DNA from: Enterobacteriaceae bacterium B14 | Lineage (GTDB): Bacteria; Pseudomonadota; Gammaproteobacteria; Enterobacterales; Enterobacteriaceae | DNA length: 64,000 bases | Direction: 5' to 3' | Assembly (NCBI GenBank): GCA_000307305.1 | Contig: DF158882.1 | Span: forward strand, 1,539,171-1,603,170 | Shown: piece by piece, positions 16,858 through 26,275 of the stretch | Layout: each line of letters begins with the position of its first letter | Position numbering within the stretch: the stretch's first letter is position 1 | Notes under the pieces: model-generated | Seen by the model: only the letters and a program-made list of their open reading frames with translations | What the model was told of the DNA's origin: nothing | Databases searched by the model: none | Position numbers and translations under genes: made by a program

Positions 16858-17385
16858 ATGGCACTTGTAGGCATTTTCTTTGGTAGCGACACCGGTAATA
16901 CCGAAAACATCGCTAAAATGATTCAGAAGCAATTGGGTAAAGACGTTGCGGAAATTCATGACATCGCTAAAAGCAGCAAAGAGGATTTAGCTGCATTCGA
17001 TATCCTGCTTCTTGGTATCCCGACTTGGTATTACGGCGAAGCACAATGCGATTGGGACGATTTTTTCCCTACTCTAGAAGAGATTGATTTCAACGGTAAA
17101 CTCGTCGCTCTTTTCGGCTGTGGCGATCAGGAAGATTATGCAGAGTACTTCTGCGATGCGATGGGCACAGTTCGCGATATCATCGAACCTCGCGGTGCCG
17201 CTATCGTTGGTCACTGGCCAACCAAAGGCTATCACTTCGAAGCCTCTAAAGGTTTAGCTGATGACAACAATTTTATCGGCCTCGCTATCGATGAAGATCG
17301 TCAACCAGAACTGACCAACGAGCGTGTTAGCGCGTGGGTAAAACAGGTCTCTGATGAGCTAAATTTGGCCGAATTAGCCAATTAA
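16858..17385 (+). CDS. fldA: Flavodoxin 1
   Basis: 175 residues, the usual length of long-chain flavodoxin FldA. FMN phosphate loop FGSDTGNTENIAKMI at 9-23, isoalloxazine-contact loops IPTWYYGEAQCDWDDF and FGCGDQEDYAEYFCDAMG. It donates low-potential electrons to methionine synthase activation, biotin synthase, IspG/IspH and other radical-SAM enzymes in the cytosol; MiaB and LipA in this window are among the enzymes of that type. Located upstream of fur, as in E. coli; GTGAGG lies before the start. Confidence 0.97.
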   Translation: MALVGIFFGSDTGNTENIAKMIQKQLGKDVAEIHDIAKSSKEDLAAFDILLLGIPTWYYGEAQCDWDDFFPTLEEIDFNGKLVALFGCGDQEDYAEYFCDAMGTVRDIIEPRGAAIVGHWPTKGYHFEASKGLADDNNFIGLAIDEDRQPELTNERVSAWVKQVSDELNLAELAN

Positions 17386-17522
17386 CCCTATATTTTACAA
17401 GGAATTGAGACAGCATATTTGCATCAATTCCTTGATAAAAAACAGTATAATCGTATAGTTATTAATCAAATTACATTATCTATCAATATAATAGTTCATA
17501 CCCTTACTTACCTATAAAATCA

Positions 17523-17541
17523 TATAAATCAAATCGTTATC
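17523..17541 (+). promoter_or_regulatory. Possible Fur box upstream of fur
   Basis: TATAAATCAAATCGTTATC matches 13 of 19 positions of the classical Fur consensus GATAATGATAATCATTATC, with the right half strongest. It lies 140 nt upstream of the fur start, in the fldA-fur gap. Autoregulation by Fur is known in E. coli; the match here is only moderate. Confidence 0.4.
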
Positions 17542-17679
17542 ACTTGTTCTTTACCTCACGGTGCCCATGGAGGTTAACAACGGGTGGGTTTCCATTTACC
17601 CCATCCACCTCTATAATGGATCACAATTACATTGTTGCAGCCCATTGAATTTGGGTCGCCATCAACAGGGAAAATCCGC

Positions 17680-18129
17680 ATGACTGACAATAATTCCGCG
17701 TTAAAAAAAGCCGGCTTGAAAGTCACGCTTCCACGTTTAAAAATATTGGAAGTGTTACAAGAGCCAGACTGCCACCATGTCAGCGCGGAAGATCTCTATA
17801 AAAAACTCATCGATATGGGTGAAGAAATTGGGCTAGCGACTGTTTATCGTGTCCTAAACCAATTTGATGATGCAGGTATCGTCACACGCCATAGTTTTGA
17901 GGGTGGGAAATCTGTTTTTGAGCTGACACAACAGCAGCATCATGACCATCTGATATGCCTAGATTGTGGCAGAGTGATTGAATTCAGCGATGATAATATT
18001 GAACGCCTTCAACGTGAAATCGCAGAAAAACATAATATCAAACTCACCAATCATAGCCTCTACCTGTATGGAAACTGTACAGCCGGTGACTGTCGCAAAG
18101 ATGAAAATGCACACAATACAAAGAATTAA
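17680..18129 (+). CDS. fur: Ferric uptake regulator
   Basis: Iron-sensing global repressor. 149 residues starting MTDNNSALKKAGLKVTLPRL (E. coli 148). Winged helix 1-82 including HHVSAEDLYKKL and GLATVYRVLNQF; metal sites in the dimerisation domain: QQQHHDHLICLDCGRVIEFS (His cluster and CxxC) and the second Cys pair in YGNCTAGDC. An in-frame TTG at 17632 would add 16 residues and is rejected. A short frame ending GCATGA overlaps the fur start codon, the arrangement of the E. coli uof leader, but I cannot confirm it is used. Confidence 0.97.
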   Translation: MTDNNSALKKAGLKVTLPRLKILEVLQEPDCHHVSAEDLYKKLIDMGEEIGLATVYRVLNQFDDAGIVTRHSFEGGKSVFELTQQQHHDHLICLDCGRVIEFSDDNIERLQREIAEKHNIKLTNHSLYLYGNCTAGDCRKDENAHNTKN

Positions 18130-18201
18130 TCATCGATAAAAAAGCGCAGTAATACGTGATTAGCATTAATTATTATTTTGAACATAAAGAGACATTCCAA
18201 A

Positions 18202-18243
18202 TAAAAAAGCCTCACTCATGAATCATGAAGTGAGGCTTTTTTA
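18202..18243. terminator. Bidirectional terminator between fur and glnS
   Basis: AAAAAAGCCTCACT and AGTGAGGCTTTTTT arms around a 12-nt loop; A-runs and T-runs on both sides make it active in both directions. It serves fur (rightward) and glnS (leftward). Confidence 0.9.
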
Positions 18244-18300
18244 TCTTGTTACCCCTGTCTATCCCAGCGAAATAACATTGCTGGGATACCAAGAGAACGT

Positions 18301-19968
18301 CTACTCGCCAGCACTGCCCCACGTATCACGCAGCCCAACAGTACGGTTAAACACTAAGTGCTCTGGCGTTGAATGGCGGTAATCTGCACAGAAGTAGCCT
18401 TCACGCTCAAACTGATAAGTCTGCTCAGGTACCGCTGCCGCCAGTGATGGCTCGACGAAACCTTTACGTACAACCAGTGACTCAGGGTTGATTGTAGACA
18501 GCAACTCATCCGCTGCACCTGGGTTGGCTACCGTGAACAAACGGTCGTACAGATGGAACTCAGCAGGTACTGCATGTGTTGCAGAAACCCAATGAATAAC
18601 ACCTTTGACTTTACGGCCATCGGCAGGTGATTTGCCCAGCGTATCAGCATCGTAGCTACAGAAAATGGTGGTGATATTGCCATCCGCATCTTTCTCTACA
18701 CGTTCAGCCTTAATGACATAGGCATTACGTAAACGCACTTCTTTACCCAGCACTAAGCGCTTGTATTGCTTATTTGCTTCTTCGCGAAAATCAGCACGGT
18801 CGATATAAACTTCACGGCCAAAAGCAACATCGCGCTCGCCCATCTCCGGCAAGTTCGGATGATTAGGCATACTCAAGACTTCTTCCTGACCTTCAGCAAT
18901 ATTTTCAATAATCACTTTAACTGGGTCTAGAACTGCCATTGCACGCGGTGCCGTATCGTTAAGATCGTCACGAATACAGGACTCCAATGCTGCCATTTCA
19001 ACATTGTTATCCTGCTTGGTTACACCAATACGTTGGCAGAACTCACGAATAGAAGCCGGTGTGTAACCACGGCGGCGTAGGCCAGAAATGGTCGGCATAC
19101 GAGGGTCATCCCAGCCTTCCACAATTTTCTCGGTTACCAGCATATTCAGCTTACGCTTGGACATAATGGTGTATTCAAGATTCAGGCGAGAAAACTCGTA
19201 CTGACGAGGATGGCAAGGGATAGTGATGTTATCCAACACCCAGTCATAAAGACGGCGGTTATCTTGGAACTCTAGCGTACAGAGCGAATGCGTAATTCCT
19301 TCCAATGCGTCGGAAATGCAGTGGGTGAAATCATACATCGGATAAATGCACCACTTGCTACCAGTCTGGTGATGATCGGCGAACTTGATGCGGTAGATGA
19401 CAGGGTCACGCATAACAATAAAAGGCGAAGCCATGTCAATTTTAGCTCTCAGACACGCTTTTCCTTCTTCATACTCGCCATTCTTCATTTTTTCAAATAG
19501 GGCGAGGTTCTCTTCAATGCTACGATCGCGATAAGGGCTGTTTTTACCCGCCTCAGTCAATGTTCCACGATATTGGCGCATCTCATCAGCGCTGAGCTCA
19601 TCAACGTAAGCTAGCCCCTTCTGAATCAGTTCTACGGCATAGTTGTGCAGTTGGTCAAAATAGTCGGAGGAGTAACGAACGTCTCCGCTCCAGTGAAAAC
19701 CCAACCACTCTACATCGCGTTTGATCGACTCAACATACTCAATGTCTTCTTTGACAGGGTTCGTATCGTCAAAACGCAGGTTGCACTTACCGTGATAATC
19801 TCTGGCAATGCCAAAGTTTAGGCAGATAGATTTTGCATGCCCAATATGCAAATAACCATTTGGCTCAGGTGGAAAACGGGTTTGCACCTCATTATGTTTT
19901 CCTGACGCCAAATCTTCATCAATAATCTGACGGACAAAATTACTCGGGCGGGCTTCAGCCTCACTCAT
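18301..19968 (-). CDS. glnS: Glutaminyl-tRNA synthetase
   Basis: Class I synthetase charging tRNA-Gln. 555 residues from [20 protein letters not shown] (E. coli 554), with GAGGAAAA upstream; the frame continues 11 codons further without homology. HIGH motif in [15 protein letters not shown] (about 34-48), KMSKS-equivalent IMSKRKL (about 268-274), and the conserved C-terminal beta-barrels for anticodon recognition. All three tRNA-Gln genes visible in this window have the UUG anticodon. Convergent with fur and followed by a shared terminator. Confidence 0.97.
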   Translation of the reverse strand: MSEAEARPSNFVRQIIDEDLASGKHNEVQTRFPPEPNGYLHIGHAKSICLNFGIARDYHGKCNLRFDDTNPVKEDIEYVESIKRDVEWLGFHWSGDVRYSSDYFDQLHNYAVELIQKGLAYVDELSADEMRQYRGTLTEAGKNSPYRDRSIEENLALFEKMKNGEYEEGKACLRAKIDMASPFIVMRDPVIYRIKFADHHQTGSKWCIYPMYDFTHCISDALEGITHSLCTLEFQDNRRLYDWVLDNITIPCHPRQYEFSRLNLEYTIMSKRKLNMLVTEKIVEGWDDPRMPTISGLRRRGYTPASIREFCQRIGVTKQDNNVEMAALESCIRDDLNDTAPRAMAVLDPVKVIIENIAEGQEEVLSMPNHPNLPEMGERDVAFGREVYIDRADFREEANKQYKRLVLGKEVRLRNAYVIKAERVEKDADGNITTIFCSYDADTLGKSPADGRKVKGVIHWVSATHAVPAEFHLYDRLFTVANPGAADELLSTINPESLVVRKGFVEPSLAAAVPEQTYQFEREGYFCADYRHSTPEHLVFNRTVGLRDTWGSAGE

Positions 19969-20110
19969 TTTATTTTCCTCTAATGCGAAAGCACTATGCA
20001 CATAACCGTTAATAATCTAACAAGCCAGAGCCAGACACAACCCTAGTTTTCGTATATCGGGAAGGAAAGAGGGGTTAAAGGGGATAAACCTAGAAGAAAA
20101 AGAAAATCAT

Positions 20111-20145
20111 AAAAAAAAGCGAAAAGAGACAGGTCTCTTTTCGCT
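20111..20145 (-). terminator. Terminator of nagE
   Basis: A perfect 13-bp stem AGCGAAAAGAGAC / GTCTCTTTTCGCT with a 2-nt loop, followed on the minus strand by eight T residues. Confidence 0.9.
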
Positions 20146-20186
20146 CATATTATGTTCTGCTTTTTACGATACAGCTAAAGAATTAT

Positions 20187-22202
20187 TTAGCCTTTCACTG
20201 TAAACAGAACCGTCTCACCAGCGATGACTTTGCCAGAAGCTGGAGTCATAACACCAGCGTAGTCGTCGATATTGCTAACAACAACTGGGCTAATCATAGA
20301 GCGTGCATGTTCGTTCAAATATGCGAGGTCTAACTCAAGAACAGGCTGACCAGCAACAACTTCTGCACCCTCTTCAACTAAGCGAGTAAAGCCTTTGCCT
20401 TCCAGTTGTACTGTGTCGATACCCATGTGAACAACGAGCTCTAAGCCATCATCCGTTTCAAGGCAGAACGCATGGTTTGTGTTGAAAATTTTAACCACAG
20501 TGCCTTTAGCTGGTGATACAACGATTTTATCCGTTGGCTTAATGGCAACACCATCACCGACAGCTTTGCTAGCGAAGGCTTCATCAGGAACTTCGGATAA
20601 AGCAACAACATCACCCGTTACTGGGGATAGCAGAGTGAACGTCGCGGCATTCGCCTTAGGCGCAGCGTTTAGCGTTGCCTGAACAGGAGCAGCTGTCGCT
20701 ACTGACGCGGTAGTAGCAGGAACAGGGCCTGACGACAGAACACCACGCATTGCATCAGCGATAATTTCTGCTCGAGTACCAACGATAACCTGAACACTCT
20801 CTTTATTCAGACGAATAACACCGGATGCACCTAAACGTTTGGCTACCGCATCATTAACGAGAGATGAATCTTTCACACTGAGACGTAAACGCGTGATACA
20901 AGCATCGATATTCGTCAGGTTAGCGCTACCACCAACGGCACCGATGAACTCACGTGCTAATGCTGCTGTATCTGTTGGAACTTCACCTTTCGATGAGGTT
21001 TCATCATCTTCATCCGTTGCAATTTCACGTCCTGGCGTTAACAAGTTGAATTTGGTAATCGCGAAGCGGAAAACAACATAGTAGATAGCGAAGAAGACTA
21101 AACCTTGTGGGATCAGCATGTACCATTCGTGTGCCAGTGGATTACGTGATGCAAGCACCATATCCACCAGACCTGCGCTGAAGCCAAAACCAGCAATCCA
21201 CTGCATCGATGCAGCGATAAAGACAGAGATACCTGTCAATACGGCATGGATCACATAAAGGACTGGGGCAACAAACATGAAGGAGAATTCTAATGGCTCA
21301 GTGATACCGGTAAAGAATGCAGCAAAGCTTGCTGCCATCATGATACCAGCCACTTTGCTACGGTTCTCAGGACGAGAGCATTGGTAAATCGCCAATGCAG
21401 CGCCCGGCAAACCAAACATCATGATTGGGAAGAAACCAGCCTGATAACGGCCAGTGATACCAACAACAGCTTTACCCGCATTAATCGACTCCTGACCACC
21501 TAAGAAGTTAGGGATATCGTTAATACCTGCTACATCGAACCAGAATACAGAGTTCAGTGCATGGTGTAGACCGACAGGGATTAGTAAGCGGTTGAAGAAG
21601 GCGTAAACACCCGCACCAACAGAGCCCATTCCTTGAATGTGCTCACCAAAGGCAACCAGTGCGTTATAGATGATCGGCCAAACATACATCAGTATGAAGG
21701 CAACCAAGATCATCACGAAAGAGGTAAGGATAGGCACTAAGCGACGACCACTGAAGAAAGAGAGTGCCTTCGGCAGCTCTACATGGCTAAAGCGGTTGTA
21801 CAGCTCTGCTGACATGATCCCCACCAGGATACCGACAAACTGGTTGTTGATCTTATTAAAAGCAGCAGGCACATCCTTAACATCGATTCCTTCAATCATG
21901 GAAACGGCAGCAGGAGAACACAGTGTTGTTACGACGAGAAACCCGACAAAACCAGCCAGTGCAGCAGCACCATCTTTATCTTTCGACATGCCATACGCAA
22001 CACCGATGGCAAACAGAACAGACATGTTGTCGATAATAGCGGCACCAGACTTAATGAAAAGTGCTGCTAACGCATTTTGGCTACCCCAACCTACCGGATC
22101 AATCCAGTAGCCAACACCCATTAAAATCGCGGCTGCTGGAAGAGTAGCGACTGGCACCATAAGTGCCCTGCCTACTTTCTGTAAATATCCGAGAACGCTC
22201 AC
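20187..22202 (-). CDS. nagE: N-acetylglucosamine PTS permease, EIICBA
   Basis: Imports and phosphorylates N-acetylglucosamine. 671 residues. IIC membrane domain 1 to about 385, including GITEPLEFSFMFVAPVLY; IIB about 410-490 with the phospho-cysteine in NIDACITRLRLSV; IIA about 525-670 with the phospho-histidine in ELVVHMGIDTVQL. GTG start with GGGGGA 6 nt upstream. It is divergent from nagBAC, the usual layout, with NagC-type operators between. It gives N-acetylglucosamine 6-phosphate, which NagA and NagB then convert to fructose 6-phosphate and which induces the regulon through NagC. Confidence 0.97.
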   Translation of the reverse strand: MSVLGYLQKVGRALMVPVATLPAAAILMGVGYWIDPVGWGSQNALAALFIKSGAAIIDNMSVLFAIGVAYGMSKDKDGAAALAGFVGFLVVTTLCSPAAVSMIEGIDVKDVPAAFNKINNQFVGILVGIMSAELYNRFSHVELPKALSFFSGRRLVPILTSFVMILVAFILMYVWPIIYNALVAFGEHIQGMGSVGAGVYAFFNRLLIPVGLHHALNSVFWFDVAGINDIPNFLGGQESINAGKAVVGITGRYQAGFFPIMMFGLPGAALAIYQCSRPENRSKVAGIMMAASFAAFFTGITEPLEFSFMFVAPVLYVIHAVLTGISVFIAASMQWIAGFGFSAGLVDMVLASRNPLAHEWYMLIPQGLVFFAIYYVVFRFAITKFNLLTPGREIATDEDDETSSKGEVPTDTAALAREFIGAVGGSANLTNIDACITRLRLSVKDSSLVNDAVAKRLGASGVIRLNKESVQVIVGTRAEIIADAMRGVLSSGPVPATTASVATAAPVQATLNAAPKANAATFTLLSPVTGDVVALSEVPDEAFASKAVGDGVAIKPTDKIVVSPAKGTVVKIFNTNHAFCLETDDGLELVVHMGIDTVQLEGKGFTRLVEEGAEVVAGQPVLELDLAYLNEHARSMISPVVVSNIDDYAGVMTPASGKVIAGETVLFTVKG

Positions 22203-22324
22203 CTTATATCCCCCTATGCACCTATTTTGGTTAGGCTATTTTTAATCTGAATAAATAAAGACTCGAATAATCTCGATACCACGTAACACGAAACACATTT
22301 ATAACTTTAGTCAGTGTAAAAAAA

Positions 22325-22344
22325 TTATTTCGTATCGCAAATTA
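22325..22344. promoter_or_regulatory. NagC-like operator, nagE side
   Basis: TTATTT CGTATCGC AAATTA: the half-sites and central CG pairs fit NagC/Mlc operators. Its centre is 94 bp from the second site on the nagB side, the same arrangement that allows NagC looping in E. coli. Confidence 0.6.
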
Positions 22345-22357
22345 AAACCTCTACCTT

Positions 22358-22373
22358 TGTGATACCCATCACC
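22358..22373. promoter_or_regulatory. CRP-like site between nagE and nagB
   Basis: TGTGATACCCATCACC matches the CRP core TGTGA-N6-TCACA at 9 of 10 fixed positions. It lies between the two NagC-like operators, as in E. coli where CRP activates both divergent promoters. Confidence 0.65.
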
Positions 22374-22418
22374 AAAAAAGACAGTAAAACGGGTATTCAT
22401 CTGGCTATCAAGTAAAAC

Positions 22419-22438
22419 TTATTTTATCATTAAAAAAA
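22419..22438. promoter_or_regulatory. NagC-like operator, nagB side
   Basis: TTATTT TATCATTA AAAAAA has the same half-site spacing as the nagE-side operator but is less symmetric. It lies about 110 nt before the nagB start. Confidence 0.45.
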
Positions 22439-22545
22439 TCATCAAGATTAACATTCGTGTGCATCTATATGACCTGCATTACTCTTAAAGCAGCTCTTAG
22501 ACCACATTGAGTATATACAAAGCTAGCGTAGCCATAGAGGTACAT

Positions 22546-23346
22546 ATGAGACTTATCCCACTAAAAAATGCCGCCGACGTAGGTCTATGGTCAGCCAAAC
22601 ACATCGTTGACCGCATCAATGCATTTAAACCGACTGCCGAGCGCCCTTTTATTCTGGGCTTGCCTACCGGTGGTACCCCACTATCCACCTATAAACGCCT
22701 TATCGAGCTAAATAAAGCGGGCGTAGTTAGCTTCAAACATGTTGTGACGTTCAACATGGACGAGTATATCGGTCTGCCTGAAAATCACCCTCAGAGCTAC
22801 CATACGTTCATGCACAGCAACTTCTTCGATCATATTGATATTCAAAAAGAGAACATCAATCTGCTTGATGGTAATGCAAGCGACCCTACCGCTGAATGCA
22901 AACGTTATGAAGACAAGATTAAGTCCTACGGCAGAATTCATCTTTTCATGGGTGGTGTGGGCAATGACGGACATATCGCGTTCAACGAACCTGCATCATC
23001 TTTAGCTTCTCGCACTCGTATCAAAACATTGACGGAAGAGACTCGCCATGCGAACTCCCGCTTCTTTGATGGCGATATGAATCAGGTACCAAAATATGCA
23101 CTAACCGTGGGTGTAGGTACACTACTTGATGCAGAAGAAGTCATGATTCTAGCAACGGGAAACAACAAAGCATTAGCTGTCGAAGCCGCCGTTGAAGGTT
23201 GCGTCAACCATCTTTGGACTGTTTCCGCACTACAAACCCACCCTAAAGCAGTTATCGTCTGTGACGAGCCTTCAACCATGGAGTTAAAGGTAAAAACCGT
23301 GAAATATTTTCGCGAATTAGAAGCGGAAAATATCAAAAATCTTTAG
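22546..23346 (+). CDS. nagB: Glucosamine-6-phosphate deaminase
   Basis: Converts glucosamine 6-phosphate to fructose 6-phosphate and ammonia. 266 residues from [20 protein letters not shown], identical in length to E. coli NagB. LPTGGTPL phosphate loop (about 38-45), catalytic base region [18 protein letters not shown] (about 69-86), and [14 protein letters not shown] (about 136-149) with the ring-opening His and Asp. AGAGG precedes the ATG; 13 earlier in-frame codons lack homology. It is the first gene of nagBA, 18 nt before nagA. Confidence 0.97.
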   Translation: MRLIPLKNAADVGLWSAKHIVDRINAFKPTAERPFILGLPTGGTPLSTYKRLIELNKAGVVSFKHVVTFNMDEYIGLPENHPQSYHTFMHSNFFDHIDIQKENINLLDGNASDPTAECKRYEDKIKSYGRIHLFMGGVGNDGHIAFNEPASSLASRTRIKTLTEETRHANSRFFDGDMNQVPKYALTVGVGTLLDAEEVMILATGNNKALAVEAAVEGCVNHLWTVSALQTHPKAVIVCDEPSTMELKVKTVKYFRELEAENIKNL

Positions 23347-23364
23347 TGACTATCAGGGGGCACC

Positions 23365-24507
23365 ATGTACGCATTAACTAATGGCCGCATTTATACCGGT
23401 CACGATATTCTTGATAACTATGCTGTTGTCATCACGGATGGCTTGATCGAGCGGCTATGCCCATTAGCGGAGCTCCCCGCAGGTATAGAGACTCAGGATT
23501 TGAACCAGGCGATTATCGCGCCTGGTTTTATTGATGTGCAGCTCAATGGATGTGGCGGTGTGCAGTTTAACGACTCACTCGATGCCATTTCCGTTAAGAC
23601 GCTGGAAATCATGCAGCACGCCAATGAAAAATCGGGGTGTACCAGCTATCTGCCCACGCTAATTACGTCTAGCGATGAGTTCATGAAGCATGCGATTGAA
23701 ACCATGAGAAGCTACAAGCAGAAGCACAGCAATCAGGCATTAGGCCTTCACCTTGAAGGACCTTATCTCAGCTTAGCGAAGAAAGGGACTCATAACCCTG
23801 CTTATATCCGCTCACCAGAAAGTGAGATGATTGACTATCTGTGTGCTAATGCGGATGTCATCACCAAGATAACTCTGGCGCCGGAAGTGGCGGATGCCAA
23901 GTATATTCGCCAGTTGCATGATGCAGGAATTATCGTTTCTGCTGGCCACTCGAGTGCGACATATGAGCAAGCCCGCATAGGTTTTGCTGCTGGGATCTCC
24001 TTTGCTACGCACCTTTACAACGCAATGCCAGTTCTTGTTGGCCGTGAACCGGGTTTAATGGGCGCTATCTTTGATACGCCAGAGATTTACACCGGTATCA
24101 TCGCAGACGGTCACCACGTCGCTTGGGCAAGTATTCGCAACGCCAAGAAAATGAAAGGCGATAAATTAGTTCTGGTTACCGATGCAACCGCACCTGCTGG
24201 CGCTGATATAGAAGAGTTTATTTTTGCAGGCAAAACCATCTATTATCGTGATGGCTTATGCGTTGATGAAAATGGCACATTAAGCGGTTCGGCACTTACC
24301 ATGATCGATGCAGTGGCTAATAGCGTCGAACACGTGGGTATTCCGCTTGATGAAGCGTTGCGTATGGCAACACTTTACCCTGCTCGTGCAATGGGTGTAG
24401 AAAAAACATTGGGCAGCATTGAAGTGGGCAAAGTCGCTAACCTGACAGCCTTTACGCGCGATTACAAAATCGTCACCACCATTGTTAACGGAAAAAAAAC
24501 CATCTAA
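23365..24507 (+). CDS. nagA: N-acetylglucosamine-6-phosphate deacetylase
   Basis: Removes acetate from N-acetylglucosamine 6-phosphate, supplying NagB. 380 residues (E. coli 382). Amidohydrolase barrel with metal ligands in LHLEGPYLS (Glu near 131), [11 protein letters not shown] and ATHLYNAMP (His near 195 and 216) and the catalytic Asp in [17 protein letters not shown] lies 6 nt before the ATG. It follows nagB closely; the next gene, nagC, is 207 nt away behind a strongly structured spacer. The nagD gene that ends the E. coli operon is not present. Confidence 0.97.
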   Translation: MYALTNGRIYTGHDILDNYAVVITDGLIERLCPLAELPAGIETQDLNQAIIAPGFIDVQLNGCGGVQFNDSLDAISVKTLEIMQHANEKSGCTSYLPTLITSSDEFMKHAIETMRSYKQKHSNQALGLHLEGPYLSLAKKGTHNPAYIRSPESEMIDYLCANADVITKITLAPEVADAKYIRQLHDAGIIVSAGHSSATYEQARIGFAAGISFATHLYNAMPVLVGREPGLMGAIFDTPEIYTGIIADGHHVAWASIRNAKKMKGDKLVLVTDATAPAGADIEEFIFAGKTIYYRDGLCVDENGTLSGSALTMIDAVANSVEHVGIPLDEALRMATLYPARAMGVEKTLGSIEVGKVANLTAFTRDYKIVTTIVNGKKTI

Positions 24508-24558
24508 ACCTAAAGTCGTTGTTTTAAATAGCTTCTCTCTTTAGGCTGGTAACGTGTT

Positions 24559-24670
24559 GTACCTTACAGATTTTAATATACAGAACGTTGATTTCTAGTC
24601 ATTTGGTTCACTAAATGGCTAGCCCTATCGGGTTATCGCACAGATCTGTAAGATAAAAAATGGTGGGTAC
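24559..24670 (+). repeat. Nested inverted repeats between nagA and nagC
   Basis: Outer arms CTTACAGAT (24563-24571) and ATCTGTAAG (24644-24652) are perfect complements. They enclose a 10-bp hairpin CTAGTCATTT / AAATGGCTAG (24595-24604 and 24613-24622, one G-T pair, 8-nt loop). A further GTACC / GGTAC pair flanks the set. The structure ends about 45 nt before nagC and would form in a nagA-nagC read-through RNA. Confidence 0.6.
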
Positions 24671-24714
24671 AATTCAACTAACAAGCGACTTAGAGTAGAA
24701 GGAACATAGACAAG

Positions 24715-25944
24715 ATGACGAATAGCGGAAAAGGACAAATCGGTAATATTGACTTAGTTAAGCAACTTAATGGTGCGGTTGTTTATCGTCTCATTGATCT
24801 TGAAGGCCCTATCTCAAGAATTCAAATTGCTGAACTAAGCCAGCTTGCCCCCGCTAGCGTCACCAAAATCACTCGACAATTGCTAGAAAGAGGCTTAATA
24901 AAAGAAGTTGATCAGCAAGCTTCAACGGGAGGACGCAGAGCGATCTCCATAGTGAGTGAAAACCGCCTCTTTCATACTGTAGCCGTTCGTCTCGGCCGCC
25001 GTGACGCCACAATTACTCTCTTTGATATGAGCAGTAAATCTCTTGCAGAAGCGGTCTATAGCTTACCCGAACGCTCCCAAGATGCTTTGGAAGTCTCCCT
25101 ACTTCAAGCTATCGCCAAATTTATAGACACCTACCAGCGTAAAATCCGTGAGCTCATTGCTATCGCCATTATCTTGCCCGGATTGGTCGAGCCAGAAAAA
25201 GGCATTGTTAAATACATGCCTCATATAAAAGTAGATAATTGGCCTTTGGCTGAGCGATTAGAAACTCACTTTAGTGTTAAAAGCTTCGTAGGACACGATA
25301 TCCGCAGTTTAGCGCTTGCCGAGCACTATTTTGGTGCTACTCGTGACTGCGATGACTCGATATTGGTGCGCGTCCATCGAGGAACCGGCGCTGGTATTAT
25401 CACAAAGGGCCAAGTATTCCTCAGCAGTAATGGTAACGTTGGGGAGATCGGCCATATTCAGATCGACCCTCTTGGTGAAAAATGCCACTGTGGTAATTTC
25501 GGCTGTCTAGAAACCGTAGCTGCCAACGCAGCCATCGAACAGCGCGTTCGCACACTACTCAATCAGGGCTATCCTAGTAAACTCACGCTGGATGAGTGCA
25601 ATATCGGCGCTATTTGTCGAGCTGCTAACCGTGGTGATCCCTTAGCTGTCGAAGTTATCGAACACCTGGGCCGCTATCTCGGTAAAGCTATCGCTATTGC
25701 TATTAACATGTTTAATCCACAGAAAATTGTATTAGCGGGAGAAATAACAGAGGCAACAAAAGTCTTAATTCCTGCGATTCAAAGCTGCATTAACACACAA
25801 GCATTAGAAGAGTTCCGTACTGGTCTTCCTATTGTCACGACAGAGCTTAATCATCAGAGTGCTATTGGCGCATTCGCATTGGTAAAACGAGCCATGTTAA
25901 ACGGTGTGTTGCTGCAACAGCTTTTGGAAAACCAAACCAGCTAA
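24715..25944 (+). CDS. nagC: NagC, N-acetylglucosamine repressor (ROK family)
   Basis: 409 residues (E. coli 406). N-terminal winged helix (about 10-75: NGAVVYRLIDLEGPISRIQI, ASVTKITRQLLERGLIKE), then a ROK sugar-binding domain with GTGAGIITKGQ, EIGHIQIDP and the zinc motif GEKCHCGNFGCLETVA (about 250-265). It binds N-acetylglucosamine 6-phosphate and represses nagE and nagBA through the operators upstream of nagB. GAAGGAAC precedes the ATG. Confidence 0.97.
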   Translation: MTNSGKGQIGNIDLVKQLNGAVVYRLIDLEGPISRIQIAELSQLAPASVTKITRQLLERGLIKEVDQQASTGGRRAISIVSENRLFHTVAVRLGRRDATITLFDMSSKSLAEAVYSLPERSQDALEVSLLQAIAKFIDTYQRKIRELIAIAIILPGLVEPEKGIVKYMPHIKVDNWPLAERLETHFSVKSFVGHDIRSLALAEHYFGATRDCDDSILVRVHRGTGAGIITKGQVFLSSNGNVGEIGHIQIDPLGEKCHCGNFGCLETVAANAAIEQRVRTLLNQGYPSKLTLDECNIGAICRAANRGDPLAVEVIEHLGRYLGKAIAIAINMFNPQKIVLAGEITEATKVLIPAIQSCINTQALEEFRTGLPIVTTELNHQSAIGAFALVKRAMLNGVLLQQLLENQTS

Positions 25945-26275
25945 CGACAAAATATGCTATGTCATGCAAGGGAACACTTTCCCTTGCACCTATCAGCAGA
26001 TCCTCATCAAACAAAACTGCCTGCTTCAATCGTCTAGATCTTCCATACTCATGTATAGCGTAATGCACCAATTTAGCGCAACGCACCAACACAATATGTA
26101 CATTTTCCCCAAACTGATCCATCTTTAATAGTACATTCCCCTGATTATCCAACAGTGTTAGGCCGCACTCGCCTAATAAATAAAGGGAATAAATGGCTCA
26201 TTTATTGCTTATTTGGTTTAGTGAGTTTTTCAAATGCAGGCTTCATTATGACTATTAAAGTAGGGAGAAATAACG
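25945..26275. other. Gene-free gap between nagC and asnB
   Basis: 330 bases. The E. coli gene nagD (umpH), which sits between nagC and asnB, is missing, and I see no clear remnant. The right part should hold the asnB promoter. Confidence 0.45.

Noticed and set aside
17632-17679. TTG start extending Fur by 16 residues
   Set aside because: Fur proteins start MTDNN at the ATG at 17680; the extension has no homology.
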